DNA of 64,000 nucleotides from Desulfobulbus rhabdoformis (GCF_016919065.1 NZ_JAFFQA010000003.1:62001-126000); one strand, 5' to 3'; numbered from the stretch's first letter, positions 8,317 through 17,969 are shown. The notes: a model not told the origin generated them from the letters alone. Numbers and translations are program-made.

Positions 8317-9777
8317 TCAGGCGATAACCGGTTTTTTGCCGACCACTCCGGCACGTTGTTCAAGGTTGTAGGCTGCTTTCAGTAAAACCTCTTCATTAAA
8401 GTGGGTTGCCTGCAACTGCATGCCAATGGGCAGGCCGTTACTGCTGAAACCACAGGGAACCGACATACCGGGGATACCGGCAAGGTTTGCTGAAAGCGTT
8501 AAAATATCAGAAAGATACATGGCAAGTGGGTCATCCGCCTTTTCCCCCATTTTCCAGGACGGCGTGGGACAAACCGGGGATACCATTAGATCACACTGAG
8601 CAAAGGCCTTGGCAAAGTCATCCTTAATCAGGGTCCGCACCTGGGAAGCTTTTTTATAAAAGGCATCATAATAGCCTGAGGAAAGTGCATAGGTACCAAT
8701 GAGAATACGTCGCTTGACTTCCTCACCAAATCCCTGGGAGCGGGAACGGTTGTACATCTCGATCAGCGAATCGGCCTCCTTATCGCGAAAACCATAGCGA
8801 ACACCGTCAAAGCGCGCCAGGTTGGAGCTGGCCTCGGCCGGAGCGATGAGATAATACACCGCCACGCAGTAATCGGTATGGGGCAGGTTAACCTCAACAA
8901 TCTCGGCCCCCGCTTCCTGGAGCATGGTTATCCCCTCACGCACGGATTTTTCCACCTCGGGGTCAAGCCCCTGGCCAAAATACTCCTGGGGAATCCCCAC
9001 CTTCACCCCGCCCAGCCCATCGGTTAACGAGGCAGTAAAGTCGGGAACATCAACCTTGATCGAAGTCGAATCAAGAGGATCATGTCCGCTTATGGCATTC
9101 ATCATCAGGGCACAGTCACGCACATCCTTGGTCAGCGGACCGACCTGATCAAGCGAGGAGGCAAAAGCCACCAGTCCATACCGGGAGACACGGCCATAGG
9201 TCGGTTTCATGCCCACGGTACCGCAAAGTGATGCCGGCTGCCGAATGGAGCCACCGGTATCTGACCCCAGGGTTGCAAAACACTCATCCGCTGCCACGGC
9301 CGCAGCCGAGCCACCGCTGGAACCTCCGGCCACGTACCCAAGTTTCCAGGGATTATGTGGGGTGGAAAAGGCGCAGTTTTCACTGGTGGATCCCATGGCA
9401 AACTCATCCATGGCCAGTTTCCCCAGCAGTACGGAACCGGCATCGTTGAGCTTGAGGACTGTTGTTGCGTCGTAGGGCGCGACAAAATTTTCCAGCATGC
9501 GTGAGCCGCAGGTGGTGGGCATGGTGGTGGTGCAGAGCACATCTTTAATAGCCAGGGGCACACCGCAAAGCGAACCTCCCTGACCATTTTTGCGCTGGCT
9601 GTCGGCTTCTTCGGCCTGGCGCAACGCGCCTTCGCGATCCAGCGCCAGATAGGCCTGGACCTTGGGTTCCACCTGGTCGATGCGGTTGAGCACGGCTTCG
9701 GTCAGAGCCACCGAGGTGGTCTCTCCGGAGTCAAGCAGATCCAGGGCCTCATGTACGGTTAATGCAGAGAGTTCCAT
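8317..9777 (-). CDS. gatA: Asp-tRNA(Asn)/Glu-tRNA(Gln) amidotransferase subunit A
   Basis: Amidase subunit that releases ammonia from glutamine for GatB to amidate misacylated Glu-tRNA(Gln) or Asp-tRNA(Asn). The amidase-signature triad is visible: Lys in LAIKDVLC, the cis-Ser in GGSSGGSAAAVA, and the nucleophile Ser in GSDTGGSIRQPAS. The length of 486 residues is standard. gatC lies 49 bp upstream in the same direction. gatB is not in the window, so it must be encoded elsewhere. Confidence 0.97.
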   Translation of the reverse strand: MELSALTVHEALDLLDSGETTSVALTEAVLNRIDQVEPKVQAYLALDREGALRQAEEADSQRKNGQGGSLCGVPLAIKDVLCTTTMPTTCGSRMLENFVAPYDATTVLKLNDAGSVLLGKLAMDEFAMGSTSENCAFSTPHNPWKLGYVAGGSSGGSAAAVAADECFATLGSDTGGSIRQPASLCGTVGMKPTYGRVSRYGLVAFASSLDQVGPLTKDVRDCALMMNAISGHDPLDSTSIKVDVPDFTASLTDGLGGVKVGIPQEYFGQGLDPEVEKSVREGITMLQEAGAEIVEVNLPHTDYCVAVYYLIAPAEASSNLARFDGVRYGFRDKEADSLIEMYNRSRSQGFGEEVKRRILIGTYALSSGYYDAFYKKASQVRTLIKDDFAKAFAQCDLMVSPVCPTPSWKMGEKADDPLAMYLSDILTLSANLAGIPGMSVPCGFSSNGLPIGMQLQATHFNEEVLLKAAYNLEQRAGVVGKKPVIA

Positions 9778-9826
9778 GGGAGCGTGTATGTTAAAAAGGG
9801 AAGGGATGTTGTAAGAGCAGATTCGA

Positions 9827-10114
9827 TCAGCTGATTACGCGGGGAACAACAAAGGCTTCGCCGTTCTGATCCGGACCATTTTGCAAGGAACGATCGCGAT
9901 CCAGGGAAGGACGAACTTCGTCTTCACGAAAGGCGTTCACCACGTTCTGGGTATGCGTGGTCACTGGGACACCTTGGGTATCAAGTTCATCAAGTTTTGC
10001 CACATAGGACAAGATGGAGTCGAGTTGACCGGTCATGCGGTCCACATCGTCCTCAGACAGGTCAAGACGGGCCAGTTTGGCCACGTGCTGCACTTCTTCA
10101 CGGGTAATTTTCAT
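9827..10114 (-). CDS. gatC: Amidotransferase subunit C
   Basis: Small scaffold of the GatCAB complex. MKITREEVQHVAKLARLDLSEDD is the family's N-terminal helix pair; the C-terminal part carries REDEVRPSLDRD and ends after NGPDQNGEAFVVPRVI. Ninety-five residues is the normal size. It begins the run leading to gatA, hisC and cmk. Confidence 0.95.
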   Translation of the reverse strand: MKITREEVQHVAKLARLDLSEDDVDRMTGQLDSILSYVAKLDELDTQGVPVTTHTQNVVNAFREDEVRPSLDRDRSLQNGPDQNGEAFVVPRVIS

Positions 10115-10182
10115 AGCTCTTTCAAAAAAAATGACTCAAAGGACTGGGCGTTGCAAACCTGTAAACTGTAACGAAAATACAG

Positions 10183-11238
10183 CTACTGTTTATACAGCGA
10201 ACGCGCGGAAAGAACAACCCCTGCAAAAATCTCGACCAGCTCTGGATCAAACTGGGTTCCTGCACAGCTGCGCAGTTCACCAATTGCCTCGGGAACGGAA
10301 AGGTTTTTTCGGTAATTACGGCGGGAAGTCATGGCATCGTAGCTATCGACGATGGTGATAATGCGGGTCAGGGTATCGATCTCATCGGCTCCGATTCCAT
10401 CAGGGTAGCCGGTACCGTCGAGCCGCTCATGGTGATGACGAATAATAGCCTGTTCACGGTCCATGAAACTGAGTGGTTCGATTATACTGGCCCCAATGGA
10501 GGGGTGTTTTTTAATCAAGGCCCACTCTTCAGGGGTGAGGTTGCCCGGTTTTCGTATACAGGAAAGATCAATAACCAGCTTGCCGATATCGTGAAACTGG
10601 GAAGCACGCCGCAAGACCAGCATATCTTCGGCACAGAGCCCGGCGGACTGGCCCAGGAGCATGGCCAACTCGGTGACGCGCACTGTATGCCCGGCGGTAT
10701 AGCCATCTTTTTCCTCCATGGCCGCCTGCAGGCTGGACATGATCTGGACAGTGGCATCCTCAAGGTGGTTGCTGTATCTCTCAAGAAGCTGATTTTTCTC
10801 TTCAAGCTCCCGGGTTTTGGCCTCCACCTCCACCTCAAGCTGCTTTTTATAAGCCTTTTCCTGAAGCAGAAACTGACGTTTTTCCACCGCCTGTTTCACC
10901 TTCACATGAAAGAGTTCAATATCTGCAATAGGCTTGGTAAGAAAGTCGTAGGCTCCGAGGTGGATGGCTTTCACCGCATAGTCCATCGAGCCGACGCCTG
11001 TTAGAAAAAGAACAGGGATATCAATAGATTGCTCATTAAGCTGTTCCAATGTTTCAAACCCGTCCATGTCGGGCATATTGATATCTAGAACAATGACGTC
11101 AAAGTCATCGGAGACCTGCTCCAAGACCTGTCGCCCCGATTCAACCGCCACCACCTCGTGATCAAAAAGGTGAAGAATTTTTTGAATCGCCAAGCGGACG
11201 AGACTATCATCATCGGCTACGAGAATCTTTGACCCCAT
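10183..11238 (-). CDS. Response regulator with HD-GYP output domain
   Basis: Residues 1 to about 120 form a receiver domain (acidic VADDD at 7-11, phospho-acceptor Asp52 in VLDINMPD). A coiled-coil-like helix follows at about 125-165. The HD-GYP domain then shows the metal-binding HD in FHDIGKLV, the HHERLDGTGYP motif and the ADEIDTLTRII segment. HD-GYP enzymes hydrolyse cyclic di-GMP, so it probably lowers c-di-GMP on phosphorylation. No partner kinase is adjacent. It lies last in a run behind PhoH and a secreted protein, but a 203-bp gap suggests its own promoter. Confidence 0.93.
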   Translation of the reverse strand: MGSKILVADDDSLVRLAIQKILHLFDHEVVAVESGRQVLEQVSDDFDVIVLDINMPDMDGFETLEQLNEQSIDIPVLFLTGVGSMDYAVKAIHLGAYDFLTKPIADIELFHVKVKQAVEKRQFLLQEKAYKKQLEVEVEAKTRELEEKNQLLERYSNHLEDATVQIMSSLQAAMEEKDGYTAGHTVRVTELAMLLGQSAGLCAEDMLVLRRASQFHDIGKLVIDLSCIRKPGNLTPEEWALIKKHPSIGASIIEPLSFMDREQAIIRHHHERLDGTGYPDGIGADEIDTLTRIITIVDSYDAMTSRRNYRKNLSVPEAIGELRSCAGTQFDPELVEIFAGVVLSARSLYKQ

Positions 11239-11441
11239 ACATCATCCTGAACGATCGGGAACAATAAAGTGCGCTGAAAGGCTGGCGCGAAGAGCCTGCC
11301 AGGCCTCGAACTGTGGTCTGTGTAGTTTCCCACAAAACGTGAATTGAGAAAAGATTAAATCTCATTCAAGCTCAACTCGAGGACATTTTTTGATGATTTC
11401 GGGGAAAAAACAGGCAAAAGGTGTTCGTAACCTCCTCACTT

Positions 11442-12131
11442 TTAGGGGTGCACTAAAGAAATCAGAGTTTCGGGAACACCAGGCGGGCCATGGGTGCCGC
11501 GGTAGCGCACAAAGAGATTATCTCCCTGGCGAAACCAGTATTCCGCCGACCAAAGCCCTGAAAGTAACCCTTCCAGACGAATAACCACCTTATTTGCCAG
11601 CACCTCACTGCCATCACTCTCGACCAGGCGCCCGCTTCCCTGACGCTCTGCCTTTAGGGTCAAGGCGTCCAGGTTGTCAGGACGAACGGTCCAAAAACTG
11701 GTGCTGTCCTCTTTGCGCTCTTCCATACAGCGTAAGGAAAACGACAGGGGCTGATACCAGGGACGTTTATCTATTTTCTCGGTTTTATTGATTTTCCTCC
11801 CCTCAAAAACACCCGAGTATACCAAGGTGTTCCCTTGACGCTCCACCTGAATATCGATATCCGGGGTCTTGGTGTAATGCCAGGACAGGGTGGCCCCCTG
11901 GGGAGTATTCACACTGACAAAGACTTCTTCCTTCTGGCGCTGGATGACAGTAAGGGTAACCTCTTCAGGCTCGGTCTCAAGTTGCCAGACAAACACAAAA
12001 CTGTCATCACCCGTCCGCTCCTGATACAACACTTCCCGGATTGCCCCCAAAGCTGTGGAAAGTTGGAAAGTGAAGAGGCAGGCTCCCACAACGAAGAATA
12101 AGACAGAGGGCCGACAAAAAATGATTTTCAT
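11442..12131 (-). CDS. Secreted protein of unknown function, 229 aa
   Basis: Not recognised. It starts with a signal peptide (Lys, then a hydrophobic core, with probable cleavage after STALGA around residue 29). The mature part alternates short charged beta-like strands (EVTLTVIQRQKEEVFVSV, DIQVERQGNTLVYSGVF), suggesting a periplasmic beta-rich protein. No Cys motif or catalytic signature is evident. Its ATG overlaps the phoH stop by 4 bp, so it is coupled to phoH. Confidence 0.75.
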   Translation of the reverse strand: MKIIFCRPSVLFFVVGACLFTFQLSTALGAIREVLYQERTGDDSFVFVWQLETEPEEVTLTVIQRQKEEVFVSVNTPQGATLSWHYTKTPDIDIQVERQGNTLVYSGVFEGRKINKTEKIDKRPWYQPLSFSLRCMEERKEDSTSFWTVRPDNLDALTLKAERQGSGRLVESDGSEVLANKVVIRLEGLLSGLWSAEYWFRQGDNLFVRYRGTHGPPGVPETLISLVHP

Positions 12132-13465
12132 AGGAGTTCACTGGCGAGCATGGCCAGTTCGGAACGCTCGCCTTTTTCAAGGTTCACATGGGCATACAAA
12201 GGCTGCCCCTGCATCTTTTCGATCAGGTGGCTCAAACCATTTGATTGGGTATCAAGATAGGGGTGATCAATCTGGTGAATGTCACCGGTCAAAACCACCT
12301 TCGTTCCCTCGCCAGCCCGTGTAATGATAGTCTTGACCTCATGCGGCGTGAGGTTTTGCGCCTCATCAACGATCATATACATATGCACCAGACTGCGGCC
12401 TCGAATATAGGCCAGGGGTTCGATAATCAGACGTTTTTCCTCCTGAAGCCGCTCCAGAACCTGTCCCATTTCACTCTGATCGGAAAACTGGCCACGAATC
12501 ACCGCCAAATTATCGTACAGTGGCTGCATGTACGGCCCAATTTTGGAGTTGATATCGCCGGGCAAATAACCAATATCTTTGTTGGACAGGGGAACAATGG
12601 GGCGAGCCAGCATGATCTGACGATATTGAAACCGCTGCTCAAGCGCGGCAGCCAGTGCCAAGAGGGTTTTTCCTGTCCCCGCCTTCCCGGACACAGTGAC
12701 CAGCGGCACTTCCGGGTTACAGAGGGCGTGCACCGCAAAACTTTGCTCCGCATTTCGGGGTGTTATGCCGTAGACTGTGGCCCGTTGAATCTTCTCCAGC
12801 CGTTTATCTTCCTGCTTATGGGTGGCCAGAACGGATTTTCGTCCGTTGCGTAGTATCAAATACTCATTGGCCAGCAACTCTTCACTCGTCTCTAAAAGGT
12901 TGATACCTACCCCTTCCGGTGCACCGTGCAGCGCATCAATCAGGTGAGAGTCCACCTCTTCCATGAGGCGGCAGCCACTATATAACCCACCGATATTTTT
13001 AACATGGTCGGTAGTATAATCCTCCGCCATCAAGCCAACCGACTTCGCCTTCATCCGCAGGTTGACATCCTTGGTCACCAGAATATAGCGCCTGGAAGGA
13101 TTTTCTTTAGCCAGGGAGTAACCGATATTTAATATCTGATGATCGGGCTTAGAGGCTGAAGGGAAATGTTGTCGCAGATCCTCATGGGTTTGCTGCTCAA
13201 GTTTAATGGAGACCCGGCCTTTGTCAGGTCCGATCTGCACACCTCCATTGAGCAGTTTGCCCGCGCTGAGATTGTCCAGGGTGCGGACAAATTCTCGAGC
13301 GTGGTAATTTACCGTTTGATTCCCTTTTTTGAACTGATCGAGTTCCTCGAGAACGGTTATGGGGATAACGACATCATGTTCCTGGAAATGATTTATGCAT
13401 GCCGAATCATGAAGAATGACATTGGTATCCAGGATAAAGGTTTTGGGGGAGGAGCTGTTGGTCAT
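12128..13465 (-). CDS. PIN-domain PhoH-like ATPase
   Basis: A two-domain protein of about 445 residues. The N-terminal PIN domain starts KTFILDTNVILHDSAC, a Mg-dependent RNase fold with its first acidic ligand in LDTN. The C-terminal PhoH P-loop ATPase has Walker A GKAGTGKTLLAL and Walker B MYMIVDEAQNL, followed by VVLTGDIHQID. This matches the YlaK/PhoH2 architecture, thought to couple RNA unwinding to cleavage. The start at 13465 follows GAGGAA and removes 36 unlikely residues. That start lies inside the end of the upstream 2H phosphoesterase gene, overlapping by 59 bp. Confidence 0.93.
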   Translation of the reverse strand: MTNSSSPKTFILDTNVILHDSACINHFQEHDVVIPITVLEELDQFKKGNQTVNYHAREFVRTLDNLSAGKLLNGGVQIGPDKGRVSIKLEQQTHEDLRQHFPSASKPDHQILNIGYSLAKENPSRRYILVTKDVNLRMKAKSVGLMAEDYTTDHVKNIGGLYSGCRLMEEVDSHLIDALHGAPEGVGINLLETSEELLANEYLILRNGRKSVLATHKQEDKRLEKIQRATVYGITPRNAEQSFAVHALCNPEVPLVTVSGKAGTGKTLLALAAALEQRFQYRQIMLARPIVPLSNKDIGYLPGDINSKIGPYMQPLYDNLAVIRGQFSDQSEMGQVLERLQEEKRLIIEPLAYIRGRSLVHMYMIVDEAQNLTPHEVKTIITRAGEGTKVVLTGDIHQIDHPYLDTQSNGLSHLIEKMQGQPLYAHVNLEKGERSELAMLASELL

Positions 13466-14183
13466 GGGCGACTCGTTCCTCGGTTTGGGGGGATTGACAA
13501 GGGAGAGTAAACCGGTGCAGGCACCGCAGGGGTTGCCCGGGGGCCGGTTCGACAAAAAGACAGAGTGCGTCAATGGTTAAAGGGGAATCGAGTAGAGGTT
13601 CAAAAAAATCCAACAAGCTGGTGTGTACCCGATCCTTGGTTTTTCCACCGGCCATACGCGATGTCAGGGTGAAGTGAAACCTATACTGTTCAAATACATA
13701 GGGATAGCCCCAAAGTTCAAGGTTTTTCTTCTCCTGACCACTGAGCTGAGCGGCCTTACGCCTGGCGAGTTCACTGGGTTTAAGGGGGGCGCGGAAGCGA
13801 TCAAAGGCGCGGGTGCATAGAGATGACAATCCCTGCAGGGCCGCAGAGTGCCGGACCGGTCGCAGGCAGAAAAAATTATCCAGCTGAGAAACCATCAAGG
13901 GGGCAATGGAGATTTGGCGCTGTTGTTCAACAAAGCTTTTCATCGCCCTGACCAGATCCTCTTCCAAGAGACCTTCTTTGAGCCTGAACGGTGCCACGAT
14001 GGTTGCATGAAACCCATAACGGGCCGGTGTACGTGTAATATCGACAATGGTTTCAGCATCCAGAGCACGAAAGGCGGGCTGTGCCAACGATACTCCACTC
14101 ACAGCATCCCGGCCAAGCCAGCGGCACCCCTGCAGCCAGAGCGGAGAGGTTGGAGGTGGAGCAAAAAAAAGAGCGTATCTCAT
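13407..14183 (-). CDS. DUF1045-like 2H phosphoesterase
   Basis: A cytosolic protein of 258 residues with the paired HxT signatures of the 2H phosphoesterase superfamily: YGFHATIVAPF at about 57-67 and FHFTLTSRM in the second half. The overall pattern (MRYALFFAPPP at the N-terminus) resembles DUF1045, a family known from phosphonate operons; no phosphonate genes are present here. The substrate is unknown; cyclic phosphodiester hydrolysis is a family-level inference. Its 3' end extends 59 bp into phoH, so the two are probably co-transcribed. Confidence 0.78.
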   Translation of the reverse strand: MRYALFFAPPPTSPLWLQGCRWLGRDAVSGVSLAQPAFRALDAETIVDITRTPARYGFHATIVAPFRLKEGLLEEDLVRAMKSFVEQQRQISIAPLMVSQLDNFFCLRPVRHSAALQGLSSLCTRAFDRFRAPLKPSELARRKAAQLSGQEKKNLELWGYPYVFEQYRFHFTLTSRMAGGKTKDRVHTSLLDFFEPLLDSPLTIDALCLFVEPAPGQPLRCLHRFTLPCQSPQTEERVAHDQQLLPQNLYPGYQCHSS

Positions 14184-14475
14184 AGAAACTCAACAAAACA
14201 AAAGTTTATGGAATACTTAAACAGCTACATTCGATGAATCTACTATGGGCAAGTGGTTTTAACCCTGAGTTATAAAATGGTTATGATTCTGTAAAAAAGA
14301 ATCTTTCCCAGCTCTTCCTGATCAAAATATAACAGCAGATTAACTTCAATATAACAGCAACCTTCTAGATAAGGTCCACATCTGCTTGGTTCCCTGAATA
14401 AATAGTAACTCTAGAGTAAACGGGTTTGAGTTTCCTTTCAGGCAAGCGCAATATAAGCAAGGAAAGGAGCGCTCC

Positions 14476-15342
14476 ATGTCCAAATTGCTTGTGGTCATTA
14501 TAGATGGACTCTGTACTGAAACCCTGGCATGTGCCCATGTTCCCAGCCTGGATGGGTTGGCTCGACGTGGCATTCAGGGAGGGCATTTGCAAACGCAGCA
14601 TGCAGCCCTCACCCTCCCCAATCTTATAAGTCTCTTTACCTCTCTGCCTTCTGAGGAGCATGGCGTGCTTTCTAACAGCGGCTCTGCCATTCTTTCCCCG
14701 CTGGCTACGCCTCTTTTTTCTCTGCTTCGCTACCGTCAGCAAAATATAGCTGCCTTTTACAGCAGTGATCGTCTCCGTAATATCTTTCCCATGGGATCTC
14801 TGCAGACTGGCGTCCTGATCAACTCGCAATCCATCCGCAACGTTGATCAGGAACTCAGCCAGCAGACAGCCCGGCACCTGCAGCGGGAAAAACCGGACTG
14901 CTGTCTGCTCTATCTGGAGGGACCCAATGTAACCGGAACCCATTTCGGTTTTTCCTCGGAACCCTACCTGGAAGCAGTGGAACAGGCCGGACGATCTATC
15001 AGCGTCATCATGGAGCACTTGGCCTTTGTTGGTGCAGAGCAGGAATATTGCACCCTGGTTGTTGGCTGCTGCGGAGCGGCAGCAACACAGACAGAGAACG
15101 CCTGCATCTCACCGGTACTGCTCAGCGGCCCTGGCATTCTCCAAGGTATTGTTGAGGAACAGCCTCTTTCGCTGCTGGATCTAACCCCAACCATGGCTTC
15201 GCTTTTGAATGTAGCCCCCCATCCTGATTGGCGTGGGCGAACTCTTTCCGAATGGTTTTACCCAAAAACAGTGGAGATGCGCTCCCTTTCCACACGAGTT
15301 GCGCAATCAGCTCACAAGCAAGAACATCCGCTTGCAGCCTAA
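14476..15342 (+). CDS. Alkaline-phosphatase-superfamily protein, possibly inactive
   Basis: The fold signature is clear: VVIIDGL with the first metal-binding Asp, TLPNLISLFTSLPSEEHGV matching the nucleophile region of nucleotide pyrophosphatase/phosphodiesterase proteins, and SLLDLTPTMASLLNV. However, the usual SDHG metal-binding motif reads VVGCCGAA, and the usual Asp before the conserved GTHFG is Asn. Two metal ligands may therefore be gone. A plain SD (AAAGGAG) precedes the ATG. It heads a plus-strand run with an EEP-like gene and the OlsF-like gene. Possible roles are regulation or binding rather than hydrolysis. Confidence 0.78.
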   Translation: MSKLLVVIIDGLCTETLACAHVPSLDGLARRGIQGGHLQTQHAALTLPNLISLFTSLPSEEHGVLSNSGSAILSPLATPLFSLLRYRQQNIAAFYSSDRLRNIFPMGSLQTGVLINSQSIRNVDQELSQQTARHLQREKPDCCLLYLEGPNVTGTHFGFSSEPYLEAVEQAGRSISVIMEHLAFVGAEQEYCTLVVGCCGAAATQTENACISPVLLSGPGILQGIVEEQPLSLLDLTPTMASLLNVAPHPDWRGRTLSEWFYPKTVEMRSLSTRVAQSAHKQEHPLAA

Positions 15343-15435
15343 ACCAACTCCTCCTGTCCTTCTTCGTCTTCCCCTGGACATACTTGTGTGTTCCCGGGCT
15401 TTCAAAAAGAATTTAACCCGTGGAGATAACATCAA

Positions 15436-16212
15436 ATGTTTCGATTAGCTACTCTCAGCAGGCCATGTGATCACATGAGCGCCGAGGAACTCACGTTAAA
15501 AATGTCACCTCTTCTTTCCCAAGGGCTCGACCTGCTCTGCTGTCAATCTGTGGGACAGAGTGCATCTTTGCAGGATAAAAAGCAGGAAAACGAAGCCACT
15601 CTTCTGGCCCAACATATGGGGCTGACCTACAGTTGCTTTGCCTCTGATCGAAGACGAAAAGATACGGAAAAAAACTCTCCACTCTTCGGTCAGGTGGTGT
15701 TCTCGGGCCCCGGAGTCTGGGTGCTCAACAGCGGCAGTTTCCTTATCGGAGAGGGGAAAAACGAAGAAGCTGTTCTTTTTGCCCTGGTCCGCAAAAATGG
15801 ATCCTCTGTTCTCGTGTTTAACTTTCACCTGGCAGACACAGCAAAAAAACAGGAACAGCAACTCACGCAGATATTTCAACAAAACATTCTCAAAGAACCC
15901 TACGGTGCTGTGGCCATCTGCACAGATCAACCGTCCCTTCTTTCCCAGAAAAAGTGGTTCAACATCACCTCGCACTCAACCTATCAGCCCTACCAGTGCG
16001 AGACCTGCGACCAGGGAATGATAGGACTGTTTAAATCTGAACAAGGATCAATCACCCAGTATCCCCAGGATATGGACCCAAAAAATATTCCAGGTCTCAG
16101 CTTACTGGTTGATGTCAAGCGAACCGTGAGAAGTAGACGTTCCCGCCCCTCTTTTCCGCTCTCCTTTCGTGAACAGTGGCTTGGCTACCGCGATAACCGC
16201 GTTTTTGCTTGA
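15436..16212 (+). CDS. Endonuclease/exonuclease/phosphatase-like protein, degenerate
   Basis: A 258-residue protein with faint EEP-superfamily features: LDLLCCQSVG sits where EEP enzymes have the catalytic QE, and SVLVFNFHLAD resembles the VxNxHL strand. The catalytic Glu appears as Ser, and the final His region (SHSTYQP) is only loosely similar. It may be a non-catalytic relative, or the assignment may be wrong. It lies between the AlkP-like and OlsF-like genes, with 93 bp and 29 bp spacing, and is probably in the same transcript. Confidence 0.55.
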   Translation: MFRLATLSRPCDHMSAEELTLKMSPLLSQGLDLLCCQSVGQSASLQDKKQENEATLLAQHMGLTYSCFASDRRRKDTEKNSPLFGQVVFSGPGVWVLNSGSFLIGEGKNEEAVLFALVRKNGSSVLVFNFHLADTAKKQEQQLTQIFQQNILKEPYGAVAICTDQPSLLSQKKWFNITSHSTYQPYQCETCDQGMIGLFKSEQGSITQYPQDMDPKNIPGLSLLVDVKRTVRSRRSRPSFPLSFREQWLGYRDNRVFA

Positions 16213-16241
16213 ATTACCCCTGAATCCACCAAGGAGCACGC

Positions 16242-17969
16242 ATGTTCACCGTCGACGATATCCTCCAGCAGTACTACCCTAAACTCAGCGATCGGCCCCT
16301 GCTCACACCGCCACTCCGTTTGGTGCTGCGCCGTTTACTGCGAGAACGGGAATTTGTTCTATTTGCCCAGGAGTATCCACATCTTCAGGGCATGGATTTC
16401 GTTGAACAGGTACTGGAAACACTGCAGGTTACCTACGCTCTCAACGATCGAGAGCGGGAAAATATTCCAGTCAGTGGACGAGTGGTTATTGTGGCCAACC
16501 ATCCCATCGGCAGCCTTGACGGACTGGCACTGTTGAAACTGGTCCATGAGGTACGCTCGGATGTCCGCATTGTGGGCAATGATCTCTTGGAGGCAATCAA
16601 ACCTTTACGTCCCTGTCTGCTCTCGGTCAAGGTCATGACCGGGAACACGCTCAAAGCGCAGATCGCCCAGATCGACCAGGCCCTGGCCAATGAAGAGGCG
16701 GTTATTATCTTTCCAGCAGGCGAGGTCTCCCGCTTCGGCACCAAAGGGATCAAAGACGGTCGCTGGCAAAAGGGTTTTCTTCGCTTGGCCAGTCGGGCCA
16801 AGGCACCTATCCTGCCCATTCATATTCGTGGTCGCAACTCGCTTTCGTTTTACACTACCTCAGCTGTCATCAAACCGCTTTCCACCCTGATGCTTATTGG
16901 TGAGATGTTTCGACGACAGAAAAAACCACTGCACATGACTATTGGCGGTCTTATTCCCTACAGCGCCTACGAGGGCCTCAAGCTAAGGCAAAAAGACAAA
17001 CTGGCCCTGTTTCGAAAACACCTTTACCGGGTGGGAGCCGGGAAAAAAGAGATCTTTGCCACAGAGACCGCCATTGCCCGGCCAGAGCGACGGATCGTGC
17101 TCAAAAAAAATATAAGCCAGGGAGAGCTCCTGGGCAAAACACCCGATGGAAAAGAGATCTACCTCTTTCGCGGTAATGAACACCCCTCGGTAATGCGGGA
17201 GATTGCCCGCTTACGGGAGATAACCTTTCGTTCGGTAGGAGAGGGGACGGGGAAACGCAGAGACACAGACAGCTACGATCGGTACTATCACCATCTGGTA
17301 CTCTGGTCGACTGAGGATCTGGAGATTGTCGGGGCCTATCGCTTTGCCGACGTAGGTAAAGTGGTGCAAGAACACGGGGTAGAAGGACTCTACAGCCATA
17401 GCCTGTTTCATTTTCAGCAAAGCCACTTTCCCTACCTGGAACATGGGCTGGAGCTTGGTCGCAGCTTTATTCAGCAAAAATACTGGGGAAAACGGAGTCT
17501 TGACTACCTCTGGTACGGCATTGGAGCTTTCTTGAGAAAAAACCCTCAGTACCGGTATCTTTTCGGGCCTGTAAGCATCAGCAATGCCATGCCGCAGATG
17601 GCCAAAGAACTGCTCATTTTCTTTTATAAGCTCTACTTCACCGACAGTGGCAATCAGCCCTGTTCGCGCAATCCGTTTCGTTTTTCTCTACCGGTCACTG
17701 ACCTGGCCGACTCCTTTGTCGGCAACAACTACCGCCAGGATCTGGTCCACCTTAAATCACTGCTCGGTTCCATGGGGGCATCGATCCCCACACTCTACAA
17801 ACAGTACACTGAACTCTGTAGCCCTGGTGGTGTTATCTTTTTAGATTTCAACGTGGATAGCGATTTTGGTGACTGTGTTGATGGTCTTGTGGTCGTCGAC
17901 ACCCATCAGCTCAAAGAAAAGAAACGCAAACGCTATATCGAGGATTCGTTTACAGATATAAGCCAGTAA
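16242..17969 (+). CDS. Bifunctional acyltransferase, OlsF-like (ornithine lipid synthesis)
   Basis: Two acyltransferase domains are fused in 575 residues. The N-terminal half is PlsC-like: ANHPIGSLDG gives the HxxxxD catalytic motif, and IIFPAGEVSRFG and LPIHIRGRNS follow. The C-terminal half (about 290-575) matches the OlsB-type GNAT acyltransferase, with LFRGNEHPSVMREIARLR, YRFADVG and LFGPVSISN. OlsF proteins have this order: the C-terminal part N-acylates ornithine and the N-terminal part adds the second acyl chain, producing phosphate-free membrane lipids. The start follows AAGGAGCACGC. A terminator follows, and ppk1 lies convergent beyond it. Confidence 0.85.
   Translation: MFTVDDILQQYYPKLSDRPLLTPPLRLVLRRLLREREFVLFAQEYPHLQGMDFVEQVLETLQVTYALNDRERENIPVSGRVVIVANHPIGSLDGLALLKLVHEVRSDVRIVGNDLLEAIKPLRPCLLSVKVMTGNTLKAQIAQIDQALANEEAVIIFPAGEVSRFGTKGIKDGRWQKGFLRLASRAKAPILPIHIRGRNSLSFYTTSAVIKPLSTLMLIGEMFRRQKKPLHMTIGGLIPYSAYEGLKLRQKDKLALFRKHLYRVGAGKKEIFATETAIARPERRIVLKKNISQGELLGKTPDGKEIYLFRGNEHPSVMREIARLREITFRSVGEGTGKRRDTDSYDRYYHHLVLWSTEDLEIVGAYRFADVGKVVQEHGVEGLYSHSLFHFQQSHFPYLEHGLELGRSFIQQKYWGKRSLDYLWYGIGAFLRKNPQYRYLFGPVSISNAMPQMAKELLIFFYKLYFTDSGNQPCSRNPFRFSLPVTDLADSFVGNNYRQDLVHLKSLLGSMGASIPTLYKQYTELCSPGGVIFLDFNVDSDFGDCVDGLVVVDTHQLKEKKRKRYIEDSFTDISQ

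Noticed and set aside
14365..15018. Minus-strand ORF of 217 codons opposite the AlkP-like gene
   Set aside because: The plus-strand protein has clear superfamily motifs and a good SD; the minus reading has neither.
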